Source: Cenococcum geophilum 1.58
Lineage: Eukaryota > Ascomycota > Dothideomycetes > Gloniales > Gloniaceae
Reading direction: 5' to 3'
DNA length: 64,000 nucleotides
NCBI GenBank assembly: GCA_001692895.1
Contig: KV748269.1
Span: forward strand, 310,001 to 374,000
Below are positions 24,440-35,199 of this stretch, piece by piece (the stretch's first letter is position 1; each line of letters starts with the position of its first letter). The position numbers and the translations under genes are program-made. Under the pieces are notes generated by a model. That model was not told the origin of the DNA. It did no database searches and was given only the letters and a program-made list of their open reading frames with translations.

Positions 24440-27400
24440 ATGCCCTCGTCGAATGGTGGCAATGGGTCTGTCGATTTGCTGGACTCGAAAATCCCTGGTG
24501 CTTTTCCTGGCGCTCCCAGCTCTGCCATATCAACCCGCCAAACTCTTTCGCAGGCAGTTTATGCGAGAAGATCTGAGTATACTAGGCCACGAAAGATTCG
24601 TATCAAAGTTGGCACTTGGAATGTCGCCGCGCTTAAGGGGACGGAGAAGGATATTGGAGGTTGGTTCGTGGAAGGCAAGGGAATCGAGGAAGCTATGACT
24701 GGCTTGACACTTAGTAGTACAGGGAAGAATGACCCGAGCGAACGAGAGAGCATAGAAGACCAAGAAGCTAGAAAGTCCAAGAAGGAATCTACAATTCCAA
24801 AAAACGACTCTGGTTCGGTGCCCGGTGGAGAAGATATTGGAATCTATGCTTTAGGGCTGCAGGAGATTGTGGATATTAACTCTCCAGCAGAAGCTCTTCG
24901 ACCATATACAGACCCATCACCATCAAACCGATTCAAAGCTGCCATTCAGGAGGCACTACCCCCAGGATATGAATTGATAGCCGAGCAGCAGTTGATCGGA
25001 TTACTTCTCCTAGTCTACATCTCTCCAAGATTTGTCTCCGAAATCGAGTCTATTAGCACTACAAGCGTAGGCACTGGTGTGATGGGGGTCATGGGCAACA
25101 AAGGAGCAGTCACTGCGCGTTTAGTACTAGGAGAGACAACCCGACTTGTCTTTATCAACTCTCACCTGGCCGCGGGAGCCGACAAAGCTGCTTTAGACAG
25201 GAGAAATTGGGATGCCTCTCAAATTACCAATCGCACCAAATTCGATCCTATCGTTGATTCGATGGGAACTTCTCAAGCTAGTGGTGAAGCTTTAGGTCAA
25301 GAAGATTTTGCATTCTGGTTCGGCGACCTCAATTACAGGCTTGAGGGAATGTCTGGTGATGATGTGCGGCACCTTTTAATGTTACACACTCGAGGGGAGT
25401 ACGGAACTGCTGGGCAACCTGTGTCGAGCTCTGAGAAAGGCGGCTCTGAAGAGTTCCAAAATTCCTCGGCCCCTCGAAGTTGTTCCTCGGCTTCCTCTGC
25501 TACAGACAAATCTTCCAACTACCATTCACAGCACTCAACAGTGACTAAAGATACCTCCATAGATTCGATACCTATGCTAGCACATTTGGACCCTACATCA
25601 CTGCATACGACATTATCATCTTTACTGTCTCATGATGAACTCTATCAGCAACAGAAAACAAGGAAAGCGTTTCACGATGGATGGAGAGAAGGACCTCTGG
25701 AATTTTTGCCGACCTACAAATATGATATCGGTAGTGTTGGGGCCTTTGACTCAAGTGAGAAGAAGAGGTGTCCAAGCTGGTGCGATCGAATTCTGTATAG
25801 AACCCGTAGGGACAAGCTTGCCTACGATACAAAGGTTATAGAAGAGGAGGCAGCAAAGAAGAAAGATGAAGAAATGAAAGCTCGAGGGATGGAGGAAGCT
25901 GGTGCGGACGAAGACGTACTGTTCGATTACAACCCAGAAACGGATGGGGACGACTACGACGAATATTTAGACTCGGAACCCGAAATTATAGTTACCAAAG
26001 AAGGGTTTCAGGACGAAATTTTTCTTGAGTATTATACGGCTCACCAACGAGTTATATCCTCAGATCATAAACCACTCGACGCAGTTTTTGTTCTCAAGTA
26101 TGATGCCGTAGTTCCCGATTTGAAAGCTCGTGTTCACCAAGAGGTAGTTCGGGAACTTGATCGGGCAGAAAACGAAGGCAGACCGACAATCACATTGATT
26201 GTGGACCATTCGATTGGCACCAATGGTAGTGAATCCGTGGACAGCGATGTAGCCAATTTGGAGGGAGTCGATTTCGGAGATGTCAGGTTCGCAACATCGA
26301 AACGCCGTAGCGTCACCATAGCAAATACAGGTAGGGTTCAAGCGACAATCGGTTTTGTTGACAGGCCGGCCGCAAAAAGGCAGCCGGGACCGACACCACC
26401 ATGGCTTTCGATTATATTTGACAGAGAACCGGACGTGAGTATTGGGGCTTTCAATGGGCATAAACAGTACACAATTGAGCCCGGTGAAGTATGTAACGCC
26501 GAGCTAAAGCTCCTTGTCGACGCCATCGACATAGTCCGTGACCTTAATAATGACGCGACCGGACTCGAGGATATACTTGTCCTCCGGGTCGAAAACGGAC
26601 GAGACCACTTCCTACCAGTACGTGGCCGTTGGTTACAATCTTCCTTCGGCCGCTCTATCGACAAACTCATCAGAATTCCGGAAGGAGGAATTCGAAGACT
26701 TCAGCGGCAGAAGCCGACTGGGGATGACCAAGGGGTAATGTGGTCAGCTCCGAGGGAACTGTTCCGGCTGACGGAATCCGTAGAAGACCTAGTCGAGAGG
26801 ACTCTCGCGGAATGGGATATGACCAGCTCAGGTAATGACAGACCTCCGTGGAAGAACAATGCTGGCTGGCCGTTTGCAGAAGGAAGCTGGTACATAACTA
26901 GCAGCGCTACTAGAGATGCTCTACGACCGATGATTTACGAGGCTCTCGATTGTGATCAACCCTTTGAATCAGCATTTGACGTCAAGACTGTGCCAATGCA
27001 AAGGCTCGAAACACTGGCTGGAACGCTAATAGTATTCCTCCGAAGCCTGGAGGATGGAATTATAACGGGGGGGTTGTGGGAGAAATTGGAGAGCGGTATG
27101 GTTGCCCGAGAGAGGGCAAAGCGGCAGTTATCGCTTGAAGATGAACGCACATGGGTCCTTGAGATTCTATCTTCGGCTCCTAACCATAACATCTCCTTCA
27201 TTCTTCTCACATCTATGCTCTCGCGTATCGCGGTTGAAATTGCCAACTCTACCAAGCCATCCAGGACTCCTCGGTCAAGTGTTGAACTCCCTACATCGCC
27301 AAAGGTTTCCGTGCGTAGGAAGACGCTGAGCCAAATTCCGGAGGTGGCCAGGATGCAGCTAATTAATAAGAATTTTGCGGCTATATTCTCAGAGGAAATG

Positions 27401-27517
27401 ATCAAGGTGCCTGAACTGGAGAAAGGGAAAGAAAAGGAGAAGAGATTGAGAGAAGAAAGGATGATGAGGGTGATTGAAATATTTCTTAGCGATGGAGGTT
27501 CAGGTCCTGGCGGTTAA
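24440..27517 (+). CDS. OCRL/INPP5B-like inositol polyphosphate 5-phosphatase
   Basis: A single open frame of 1025 residues with no intron required. It should dephosphorylate the 5-position of phosphoinositides such as PI(4,5)P2 on endomembranes. The catalytic domain begins near residue 54 (GTWNVAALKG) and runs through LGLQEIVDIN, VMGNKGAVTARL, NSHLAAG, FGDLNYRLEGM (about 294), PTYKYD, the signature PSWCDRILYR (about 445) and SDHKPLDAVF (about 540). A serine-rich insert of about 100 residues splits FGDLNYRL from PTYKYD. Residues about 600-690 look like an ASH domain (LEGVDFGDVRFA...VTIANTG, PPWLSI) and about 750-990 like a degenerate RhoGAP domain, as in OCRL and INPP5B. I see no arginine finger. 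An acidic linker (about 475-515) separates phosphatase elements. The start at 24440 is the first ATG of the frame. Confidence 0.9.
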   Translation: MPSSNGGNGSVDLLDSKIPGAFPGAPSSAISTRQTLSQAVYARRSEYTRPRKIRIKVGTWNVAALKGTEKDIGGWFVEGKGIEEAMTGLTLSSTGKNDPSERESIEDQEARKSKKESTIPKNDSGSVPGGEDIGIYALGLQEIVDINSPAEALRPYTDPSPSNRFKAAIQEALPPGYELIAEQQLIGLLLLVYISPRFVSEIESISTTSVGTGVMGVMGNKGAVTARLVLGETTRLVFINSHLAAGADKAALDRRNWDASQITNRTKFDPIVDSMGTSQASGEALGQEDFAFWFGDLNYRLEGMSGDDVRHLLMLHTRGEYGTAGQPVSSSEKGGSEEFQNSSAPRSCSSASSATDKSSNYHSQHSTVTKDTSIDSIPMLAHLDPTSLHTTLSSLLSHDELYQQQKTRKAFHDGWREGPLEFLPTYKYDIGSVGAFDSSEKKRCPSWCDRILYRTRRDKLAYDTKVIEEEAAKKKDEEMKARGMEEAGADEDVLFDYNPETDGDDYDEYLDSEPEIIVTKEGFQDEIFLEYYTAHQRVISSDHKPLDAVFVLKYDAVVPDLKARVHQEVVRELDRAENEGRPTITLIVDHSIGTNGSESVDSDVANLEGVDFGDVRFATSKRRSVTIANTGRVQATIGFVDRPAAKRQPGPTPPWLSIIFDREPDVSIGAFNGHKQYTIEPGEVCNAELKLLVDAIDIVRDLNNDATGLEDILVLRVENGRDHFLPVRGRWLQSSFGRSIDKLIRIPEGGIRRLQRQKPTGDDQGVMWSAPRELFRLTESVEDLVERTLAEWDMTSSGNDRPPWKNNAGWPFAEGSWYITSSATRDALRPMIYEALDCDQPFESAFDVKTVPMQRLETLAGTLIVFLRSLEDGIITGGLWEKLESGMVARERAKRQLSLEDERTWVLEILSSAPNHNISFILLTSMLSRIAVEIANSTKPSRTPRSSVELPTSPKVSVRRKTLSQIPEVARMQLINKNFAAIFSEEMIKVPELEKGKEKEKRLREERMMRVIEIFLSDGGSGPGG

Positions 27518-28085
27518 ACACTTAGACATGGTTGAAGCCTCTGCAAATATTCATATACAAAGATACCCCGTTAACTATGTCAACTTTAAGCTTGAACATT
27601 ACCAGATGTCTGCAGTATCAACATAACAAATTCTAGGTGAATCGATGTTGCGCCGATCACGGAACATGATTTACTACGGTCACTTCGGAAAAAGACGATG
27701 TTAGAAACCATGATCAACAACAGAAATTTACCGAATCCTCACCTGTTTAAACCCTTTTTCTGTACTCGCACATGCCACGCTATAGGTAAACCTACTTAGT
27801 TAATTAAACAGAAGTCGATTATATAAGCTCTAGTTAACCTCGGCAACAACGATTTCTATATAGAAGTTAAGATTAGCGTTCCTTGACCTACTCTTTAATA
27901 CTAGAGGGTAAGTTTGAAGAGATATAGTTAGATTAATCCACCGATGAAGGCGAGTAGTAGCCCGCTACTACTTATGGATAATGCTCTAGATATATAACGT
28001 TAGTAGTAGTATCCCAAGGTTCGGCTATACATATTTAGGTAAGGGAGGGGGAAAAAGACCTGCCAAGCTTTTCCGCGCAATTATT
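27518..28085. other. 3' flank of the 5-phosphatase gene grading into RIPped DNA
   Basis: The first 260 bases look like ordinary 3' flank. From about 27780 the DNA becomes TpA-rich like the repeats. No gene or RNA is recognised. Confidence 0.5.
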
Positions 28086-28147
28086 AATTAGTCGAAACGA
28101 ATGAGAATCCTTGGCATGTAGATTCCCGAATTTTGCGCCCAAACTTA
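28086..28147 (+). repeat. Inverted dispersed repeat, left copy
   Basis: About 62 bases around CGAAACGAATGAGAATCC and TTGGCATG, ending TTTTGCGCCCAAACTTAAG. They match the reverse complement of 37862-37935 near the GARS promoter. The two copies bracket a 9.7-kb block that contains a LINE and a piggyBac element. Confidence 0.75.
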
Positions 28148-28564
28148 AGTGTAAAACCGTAAGATACCCAGCCCATTTCCACGTTAAACGCGCCTTATTA
28201 TTGATATAACGTCTATTATTAGTTAGTAATTAAAGCCAACGTTATTCTACTATTTATCCTATTTTAACGCGTTTCCTAATATTATTGTGCCCTATTTTAA
28301 CCCTACTTGTCGCGCAGATATAGACCGTCTACGTGGCCTATATATCTTGCCCCCCATATAGCCTTAATATTCTACCCCTTACGACCTAGTAACTAGCTTC
28401 GCGTTCTTATTACGAATATATAATTATCTAGCTACGGCGCGCCTAGGAGGCCCAATAAAGCTCTAGTGGCAGAGTTGTATACTAAGACTCCCTACCTAAC
28501 GCACGGCCCCTACCTAACGCACGATTTTTCTACCCTACTATCTCTCTATAACATAACAACCCAA
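28148..28564. repeat. RIPped tract with a short inverted repeat matching 37530-37562
   Basis: No gene. Near 28487-28515 the sequence reads GACTCCCTACCTAACGCACG, with part of it repeated at once (CCTACCTAACGCACG, 28509-28524). The reverse complement of 37530-37562 reads GACTCCCTACCTAACGCATG. This is a second, inner inverted pair in the same arrangement as the outer one. Confidence 0.6.
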
Positions 28565-28794
28565 TAAGCTATTAGACTGAAAATTTAATATACTATAGAT
28601 ATAATATATAAGAAGCTTTCTATATATTTTTTAAATAGAAAATATTAATATATAGCACAATTTTTCTATATAAAAATTTTAGGCAGTTATAATAAAAACT
28701 AAAATAACTATTTAGATTTTTAAATATTTATAAGTTCTATAACCTCTAACACTTATATATACACTTAAAACTATTTAATATATACTTATTGTAA
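28565..28794. other. Extremely AT-rich block, left part
   Basis: Almost only A and T, with ATATATACTTATTGTAA (28778-28794) at its right edge. The same 17 bases recur at 34344-34360, so this block was contiguous with 34361-35190 before the LINE inserted. Confidence 0.7.
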
Positions 28795-31700
28795 AAATAG
28801 TTAACAACTAGGAGCTCTTACTGCACCCGGCCCAAAAAGACTAAAACCAACCAAAAGAACCCTAAAAAACACCTAGAGAATCCCCCTGGGATATATACAT
28901 CGCAGGGGAGGCACACGTCAAACGACGGTGGTTTGCACTCGCGCGCGTCCACTAAAACTACGCCTAGTAATAGCCCTCTATAACAAAAATAGGCAAATAC
29001 CACACTATAAAGCGGAAAGACCTCTATTAAGAAGGCATCTAATAAAATATAAAGCCTATTAGACGCGTCTAGTATCTATAGTTATAGGGAAGTAACTATT
29101 AGCTATAACAAACTAATATAGCTAGTAAAATGGCTCCGCTAGTTTAGTAAACCTTAAGCGCCCCTTTAGTAAACCCTTAATTAAATCCTTTAACGGCTAA
29201 GTAAAATTAAAAATAAATAAAACCCCTTTTTACCGGCGAACTATACCTAGGCCGCTGTAGCTATATATCTATAGTATAGGGAACCTACCCCCCTAAAGAT
29301 AATATCTGGGTATATAATTATAATATAACTAAATATAGAAAAAGTAGAGGAGCTTAGGAGATAATTAGAAATAGAAGTCCTTATAAAGATTTATAAAGAG
29401 GTCTATAACGTTATTATAGTCTAATACCTTAGGAGCGGAGATATTAAAGTTACCTTAAGGGACTAATAGGTAAAGAAACGAGCCGTTAGGGTAGGGAATA
29501 GGCTAGGAGAACGTATTGGCATAAAAGTGCTCCGTAAAGATTACCCAGTTAAAGTCCTAGTAGTTCCCTTAAGCCTTAGGGTAGAAAAGGGACGCTAGGT
29601 AAATAATACAGTAACTATATATAAGATAGTAAAATAAACGGAACGCTTTATACTAGGACTTAAGATTACTTAAATCTAATAGCTTTAATAGGAAAATATA
29701 AACTAAGTATATAAAAAAATAAATAAAAGAATATAAGGGTCGCTAGAGACTTACTAGGGAAACACTAGTTAAATATATGGCTTCCTTATTATTAGCACAC
29801 ATATACTAAAAATGCAAAAACTCCTTATTTAAAAAGGTATTATTATAAATGGCCTTATATATAACGTAAGGCTCTATAACTATAGACTCCGCCTAAAATA
29901 ATGCTATTATTACGTATAATAGGGGCATACCTAATCTATATACGTAGTATAGATATGCTGCGGCCACTATATAGGCCCCTATAATATAAAACACTACTTA
30001 AATTAAGACTAAATAAAATGCGTAAACTGCTACCGAAGTATATATAAGGCGTAGAAAAGAGAAGACTATATTAAATATAGGAGACGGAAGGTAAGGGCTT
30101 AACAGCTATAGGAATAACTATACGCTAGGTTATATAAATAGAAACAATAGGCGATAAGCTAGGGGGGCGTAAGTGCCTTTCTAGCGTTTCCTACCTTTAA
30201 TACTAGGGGGCTAGGCTAGCTATCCTAAGCCTTAACGGGCCAGAAGCGACGCCGCGTAATATTATTAGACTATATAGGGATATAAGGGTTATAGGGGACA
30301 TAAGGGAGAGGATTCCCTATAGGAAGACCCTTATAGATAGCTATAGTAAGCTTAAAACTGGGATAATTAAGAATTAGACTTAACGCGGCAAATATAATAT
30401 TTATAGCTAACTCTTAAAGGGCATATAGCCAACTAGTAAGAATAGGGGAAGAACTAAAGATAATAATAGATTTAGATATAAAAGCGCTAGTAGGAATATA
30501 AGATATAGGAATAGAAAGCTTTATATAAAATAAGTAGTAACTAGGGTGCAGATATAAGAGATAGAAGTTTTAAATATTTTAAAAAAAGTAGAAATAGAAG
30601 AAGTAAGGAATAATAGAAAGGTAAAAGACCCTTACTGGGGGTCCGCCACCTATCTATTATATAGTATAACTATAGCAACACAAACCACTACTTTATAAGG
30701 CCCTTACTAGACAGTTTAGACCTAGAGAAATACTATATCCTTACTATATAAGAGCCGTACTATAATACCTACATATAATTAATATACTGCCCCTAAGGAT
30801 TTTAGCTCCTATATAAACCAAAAGCAGCCATACGCGTATACTTTATAATCAGTAAGACTATTAGCCTATCCTTATAGTTATAGCAGGCAGTTAATCTAAA
30901 TATTATAGTTATAACAATCTAGATATATAGAGGACCGGTATAAATTATTAATATATATAACCCTAGGGTTAAAGGGGTCCTATAAATAAAGAATATTATA
31001 TTAGTAATAAGCTTACTTAAAACCAAAGGTATAGAGTTTATTCTATTAGGAGACATAAACCTCTACTACTCGCGGTAGGGGGGTATTTATATTACTACTA
31101 AACAATAGGTAGAGTACCTACTAAAAGCTATAGACACCTAGGGCCTTAAGCTAGCTACCCCCCCTAGAGCAATTATATGGTAATAAGGATCCGCTAAAAG
31201 TATAATTAACCTTACATTTATAGACGAAGGCCTATACTAGAGACTTAAAAGGTATAACCCTAACGAAAAATAGGCACTTACCTTAATCTAGATCCCCATC
31301 TAAATACAGCTAGATTTAAATATTAAGGCATAACTAAATAGTAAAAAATACGTAATAAGGATATTTAAGGTAGACAGTTTCCTTAATACAGTTAAATAAT
31401 AACTCTAAGATCTAAAAGAAATCCACCTAATACTAAATAAGCGAGGCTTACTAGCTACCCCTAAGGAAATTAACTAAAGACTAGAAAGGATTTAGGTAGC
31501 AATTAAAAATAGGCTAAAAGAGCACTACCTAGTCTTAAGACCGGGCCCCTATATATAATATATATAGTCCGCATAATACGTAGTTCTTATAGCTAGCCAA
31601 TAACAAGTAAGAAGGAAATACTTAAGTAGCTATAACCCTAAAGATAAAAGACAATATAAAGATATAAGAAACCAGTTAAAGAATACCCTAAAAAAAGAAG

Positions 31701-34343
31701 TAAGAAATAACTAGAGATAATTTATAAGTAAGTATACCTTTAACCTAAGCCTCCCCTATAATAAGGGCCTATAGGCTATAGCAAAATAGGTAAAGAAAAA
31801 GGTAGGGCAACTAGTAGAAGACCTATACTTATTACCCCTATAAAGAGTAGGGGAATTATAGGCTACTAATAATAACGATAAGAAGGCAAAGATTCTTATA
31901 AAAAGGTTCTTCCCCTAACTAGCTTTAGTAGACCTTAGTAATATTACGGGTAAAGCACCAGTGACTTGCCTACGGATTAATAGCGATATAATAATAGAGG
32001 AAATGGCTAGAACTATTAGCCGCCTTTTAAATAATATAGTACTAGGTCCAGATAGGATTCTAAATAAGGCCTTAAAGATCTATAGACCACTTATAGCACC
32101 CTAGCTTATAGATATAGTTAGAGTATACTTTACTATAGGCTACTACCTATAACTTAAAAGATCTATAACAACGGTTATTTTATAAAAAATAAATAAAGTA
32201 GATTACTTAATCCTAGGAAGCTACCGCCCTATTGCCTTAAAAAACACCCTTAGTAAGATCTTAGAAAAGGTAATAGCGGACTATATAGTAGACATGGCTA
32301 AGGAATACGCCCTACTACTACAGAACTAAATAGGGGCAAGAAAGAACCGCTTAACACTATTAGCACTTACGCTACTCGCTACCACTATTAAATCTGCATG
32401 GGCGATGTAAAGGGACTTTATAGTATTAATACTTAGCCTAGATATTAGTGGCGCCTATAATAACATACCCCATAAGCATCTCCTATATATCCTTAGGGCA
32501 AAAGGCTTCTTAGAATANATTATATAATTTATCTAAGGGTTTATAGGTTAGAAAGAAATATTACTAGTCTTTAGCGGATACTAAAGCCCCCCTATCGTAG
32601 TTGCAATAGGAATACTATAAGAATTACCCCTCTCGCCTATACTCTTCCTTTTCTTTATAAGCAACCTACTTAACTCCTTTAAAAAAAAGGGCGACCTAGG
32701 GGATAGGCTTTATTAATAATATAAACCTAATTATATACGGGCTATTAGCCGCAGAGAATTGCAGAATACTAAAGAAAGCTTATAATACCTATATAGAATA
32801 AGCAAGACAATATAGAGTCTAATTCTTACTAAAGAAATACTAGCTAATCCATTTTATAAGAAAACACAACTAATCTATAGATCTCTAGTATATAATCCGC
32901 ATTTAAGGCTTTAGGGGTTAACTAGTTTAGGGCCTAAGGGTATTAGGAGTATAGGTAGATAGTAAGCTTTAGTAGAGCATATATACGGCGTAAGCGGCCT
33001 ATAAGGGCTAAGTATAGTACATCGTATTATCTAGGATCGTTAATTTTATATAGGGCCTATGCTTCTAGAGGTTACGCCTACTATATATAGCAGTTATCTG
33101 GCTAACTATAACATATAGGTCCAGTATTTAGGCCATTAAAGAATCTGAGAAAGGCCCCCCTAAGTCGCTCCTTAAACCACTCTAAAAGGTCTAAATAGCC
33201 TACCTTTAGAGTATAATAGGCAGATATAAGCGAACGGCCACAGCACTGCTTAAGAAGGAAGCCAATATTCCCCCCCTATAACTATATATTAAAGCCACTG
33301 CAATATAAAGGGCCTAAAATAAACGTAACTCTAATATTATAAAGTATATTAAGGCACGCCTAAATAAACTATAGAGGGACCCTAGGGCGCCCTATAGGAG
33401 AATAAACTAATAACCCTAAAGTAGGGAAGATATATTAGAGAAACAGGTAAAAAAAAGCAGAAGAAAAATAGTACTGCTTTAGGGCCTAGGCCTATATAAA
33501 GGAGGAAGGGAGATGCGTAAGAGGCTAGTAAAGATAATAGTAAGAGAGAGAAAGGAGCTAAAGCAGAGCATAAAAGAACGCTAGGAAACCATCTACTATA
33601 ATGTAATACTGGTTAGACTAACGCTAAAGAGATATATAGGAGTTAAAGGTATAGAGGCTGACTAAGGCAAGAGGAACCTAAGCCATAGTATAGTTAACAC
33701 TATAGGGGGTAAATACTTTAGGGCTCTAAGAAGGCCTAATAAAGGCAGAAAATATAATAGCGACACTCTTAAAAACAGAAATAATAGGACTAAAAGACTA
33801 GCTCTACCAAGTAGGTATTCTAGTAGGTAGCCTAAGATATAAATATGGCTAGCTAAGACAGACACTAAAGCACGTAATACTATTATACCCCTTATATACT
33901 AACTAAGAAGTAATACTCTTAGTAGCTGGTATAGAGAACTATAATATACTACTCTTAATACAAAAAGGCCTTAAGGCGGTTACCTAGTGGCTTATTAGCT
34001 AAAATATACTAAACTAGTTCCGGGTTATAAGGGAAATAGTAATAAAGGGTAGGGGGGCGAGTAATAGGCGCCCCCTAATAATACTATAGTAGTAGAGTAA
34101 AGTTTGCAATACTAGCGCGTCCGTAAGCTTGTTACGGCAGCAGTAGTTCCTAAGGAGGTTAAAAAGTAAGGTAGTAGGAGCACTATAGGTAACTCGTAGG
34201 CGCCTTATAGGCGAGTCCTAAAAGGCAAGGAGATGGATTATAGGGTTTTCTTAAATAGAGTTTTCTCCCTATATGTACATAAGGAGTAGTCCGCGTAGGC
34301 CTAATAGGGATCTAAATCGGACGTTAAGCAATGAATTATTATT
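28795..34343 (+). mobile_element. LINE, Tad1-like non-LTR retrotransposon (copy 1)
   Basis: About 5.55 kb, plus strand, bounded by the 17-base target duplication ATATATACTTATTGTAA (28778-28794 and 34344-34360). The element proper starts near AGGAGCTCTT (28809), and the 3' end reads CAATGAATTATTATT. A GC-balanced leader of about 180 bases is followed by an ORF1 region (about 29200-30600) and ORF2: endonuclease (ILLGDINLYYSR, about 31038), reverse transcriptase (GSYRPIALKNTLSKILEKVIADY, about 32217; LSLDISGAYNNIPHKHLL, about 32434) and a C-terminal RNase H-like part (about 33600-34000). RT plus RNase H in a fungal LINE points to the Tad1 clade. The body is heavily RIPped with many stops and is dead. 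One N lies at 32518. Confidence 0.88.
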
Positions 34344-34360
34344 ATATATACTTATTGTAA

Positions 34361-35199
34361 GTAAATTAATTATAGTTTTTTAAAGTATTTTTTTAAGATT
34401 TTATCCTTATATAGTAAAAGATTTTATACCTATTAATAACTAAAACGTATATATAACTAATTTACATATAATAAAATACTATATTATATTATAGAGATAA
34501 TTTTTTAAGTTAAAAAGTGGGATATTAAAAATACTCCTATTTATTAAGCTTAATAATATATATAAATAGTATATAATCATATATTATATATAGTATTTTA
34601 TTATTTAATATAAGCTCTTATAATAAATTATTTAAGAAAAATACTTAAAATATAATTATATAATAAAAACCCCTATAATATAGCTATAAATTTTTATTTT
34701 TTCTTACATATATAGTATTATGTAAGTATTAGTAACTATAAATAATAATTTTTTAGTTTATTTACTTAATAGTAATATTTTAGTTTACTAATTTCTTATT
34801 TTTAGGGTTTTTTTTAAATTCTAATATATTATATGCATACTAAACAAAATTAAAGCTTTTTACACTTAAATCTTAATAATATATATAAAATAAGTATATA
34901 TAGGCTTTTTAATATATATTTTATCTAGCTATATTAAAATATAAGAATTTTTTAAAAATTAAAAAATTTGGTAATTCTTTAAGCTAATTAATTTATTATG
35001 ATAGCATTTTTTAATTTAAAAAAACCTTTTTATTATATTTTATAGGCCTTTGTAAGCCTTTATATATTAATATTATAAGATTATATATAGTAGTAGTTTA
35101 GTCATATTTAAAAGTTTTAAAAGTTACTATAAATTTTAAAATTAAATATTTTAAAAACCACGGGATATTTTTTTTAAATTTTTTTTTATTCTTAACTAC
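34361..35199. other. Extremely AT-rich block, right part
   Basis: About 840 bases that are roughly 85 percent A+T by eye, with poly-T and TATA runs and no open frame. It continues the block left of the LINE and ends at the piggyBac inverted repeat. It differs from the RIPped repeats in having very few G or C bases at all. Confidence 0.6.

Noticed and set aside
25333-27405. Minus-strand frames of 60-149 codons inside the 5-phosphatase
   Set aside because: They are shadows of the 1025-codon gene, with no independent support.
33662-33865. 67-codon minus-strand hydrophobic frame
   Set aside because: It lies inside the RNase H region of the LINE on the opposite strand and is low-complexity leucine-rich, hence fortuitous.
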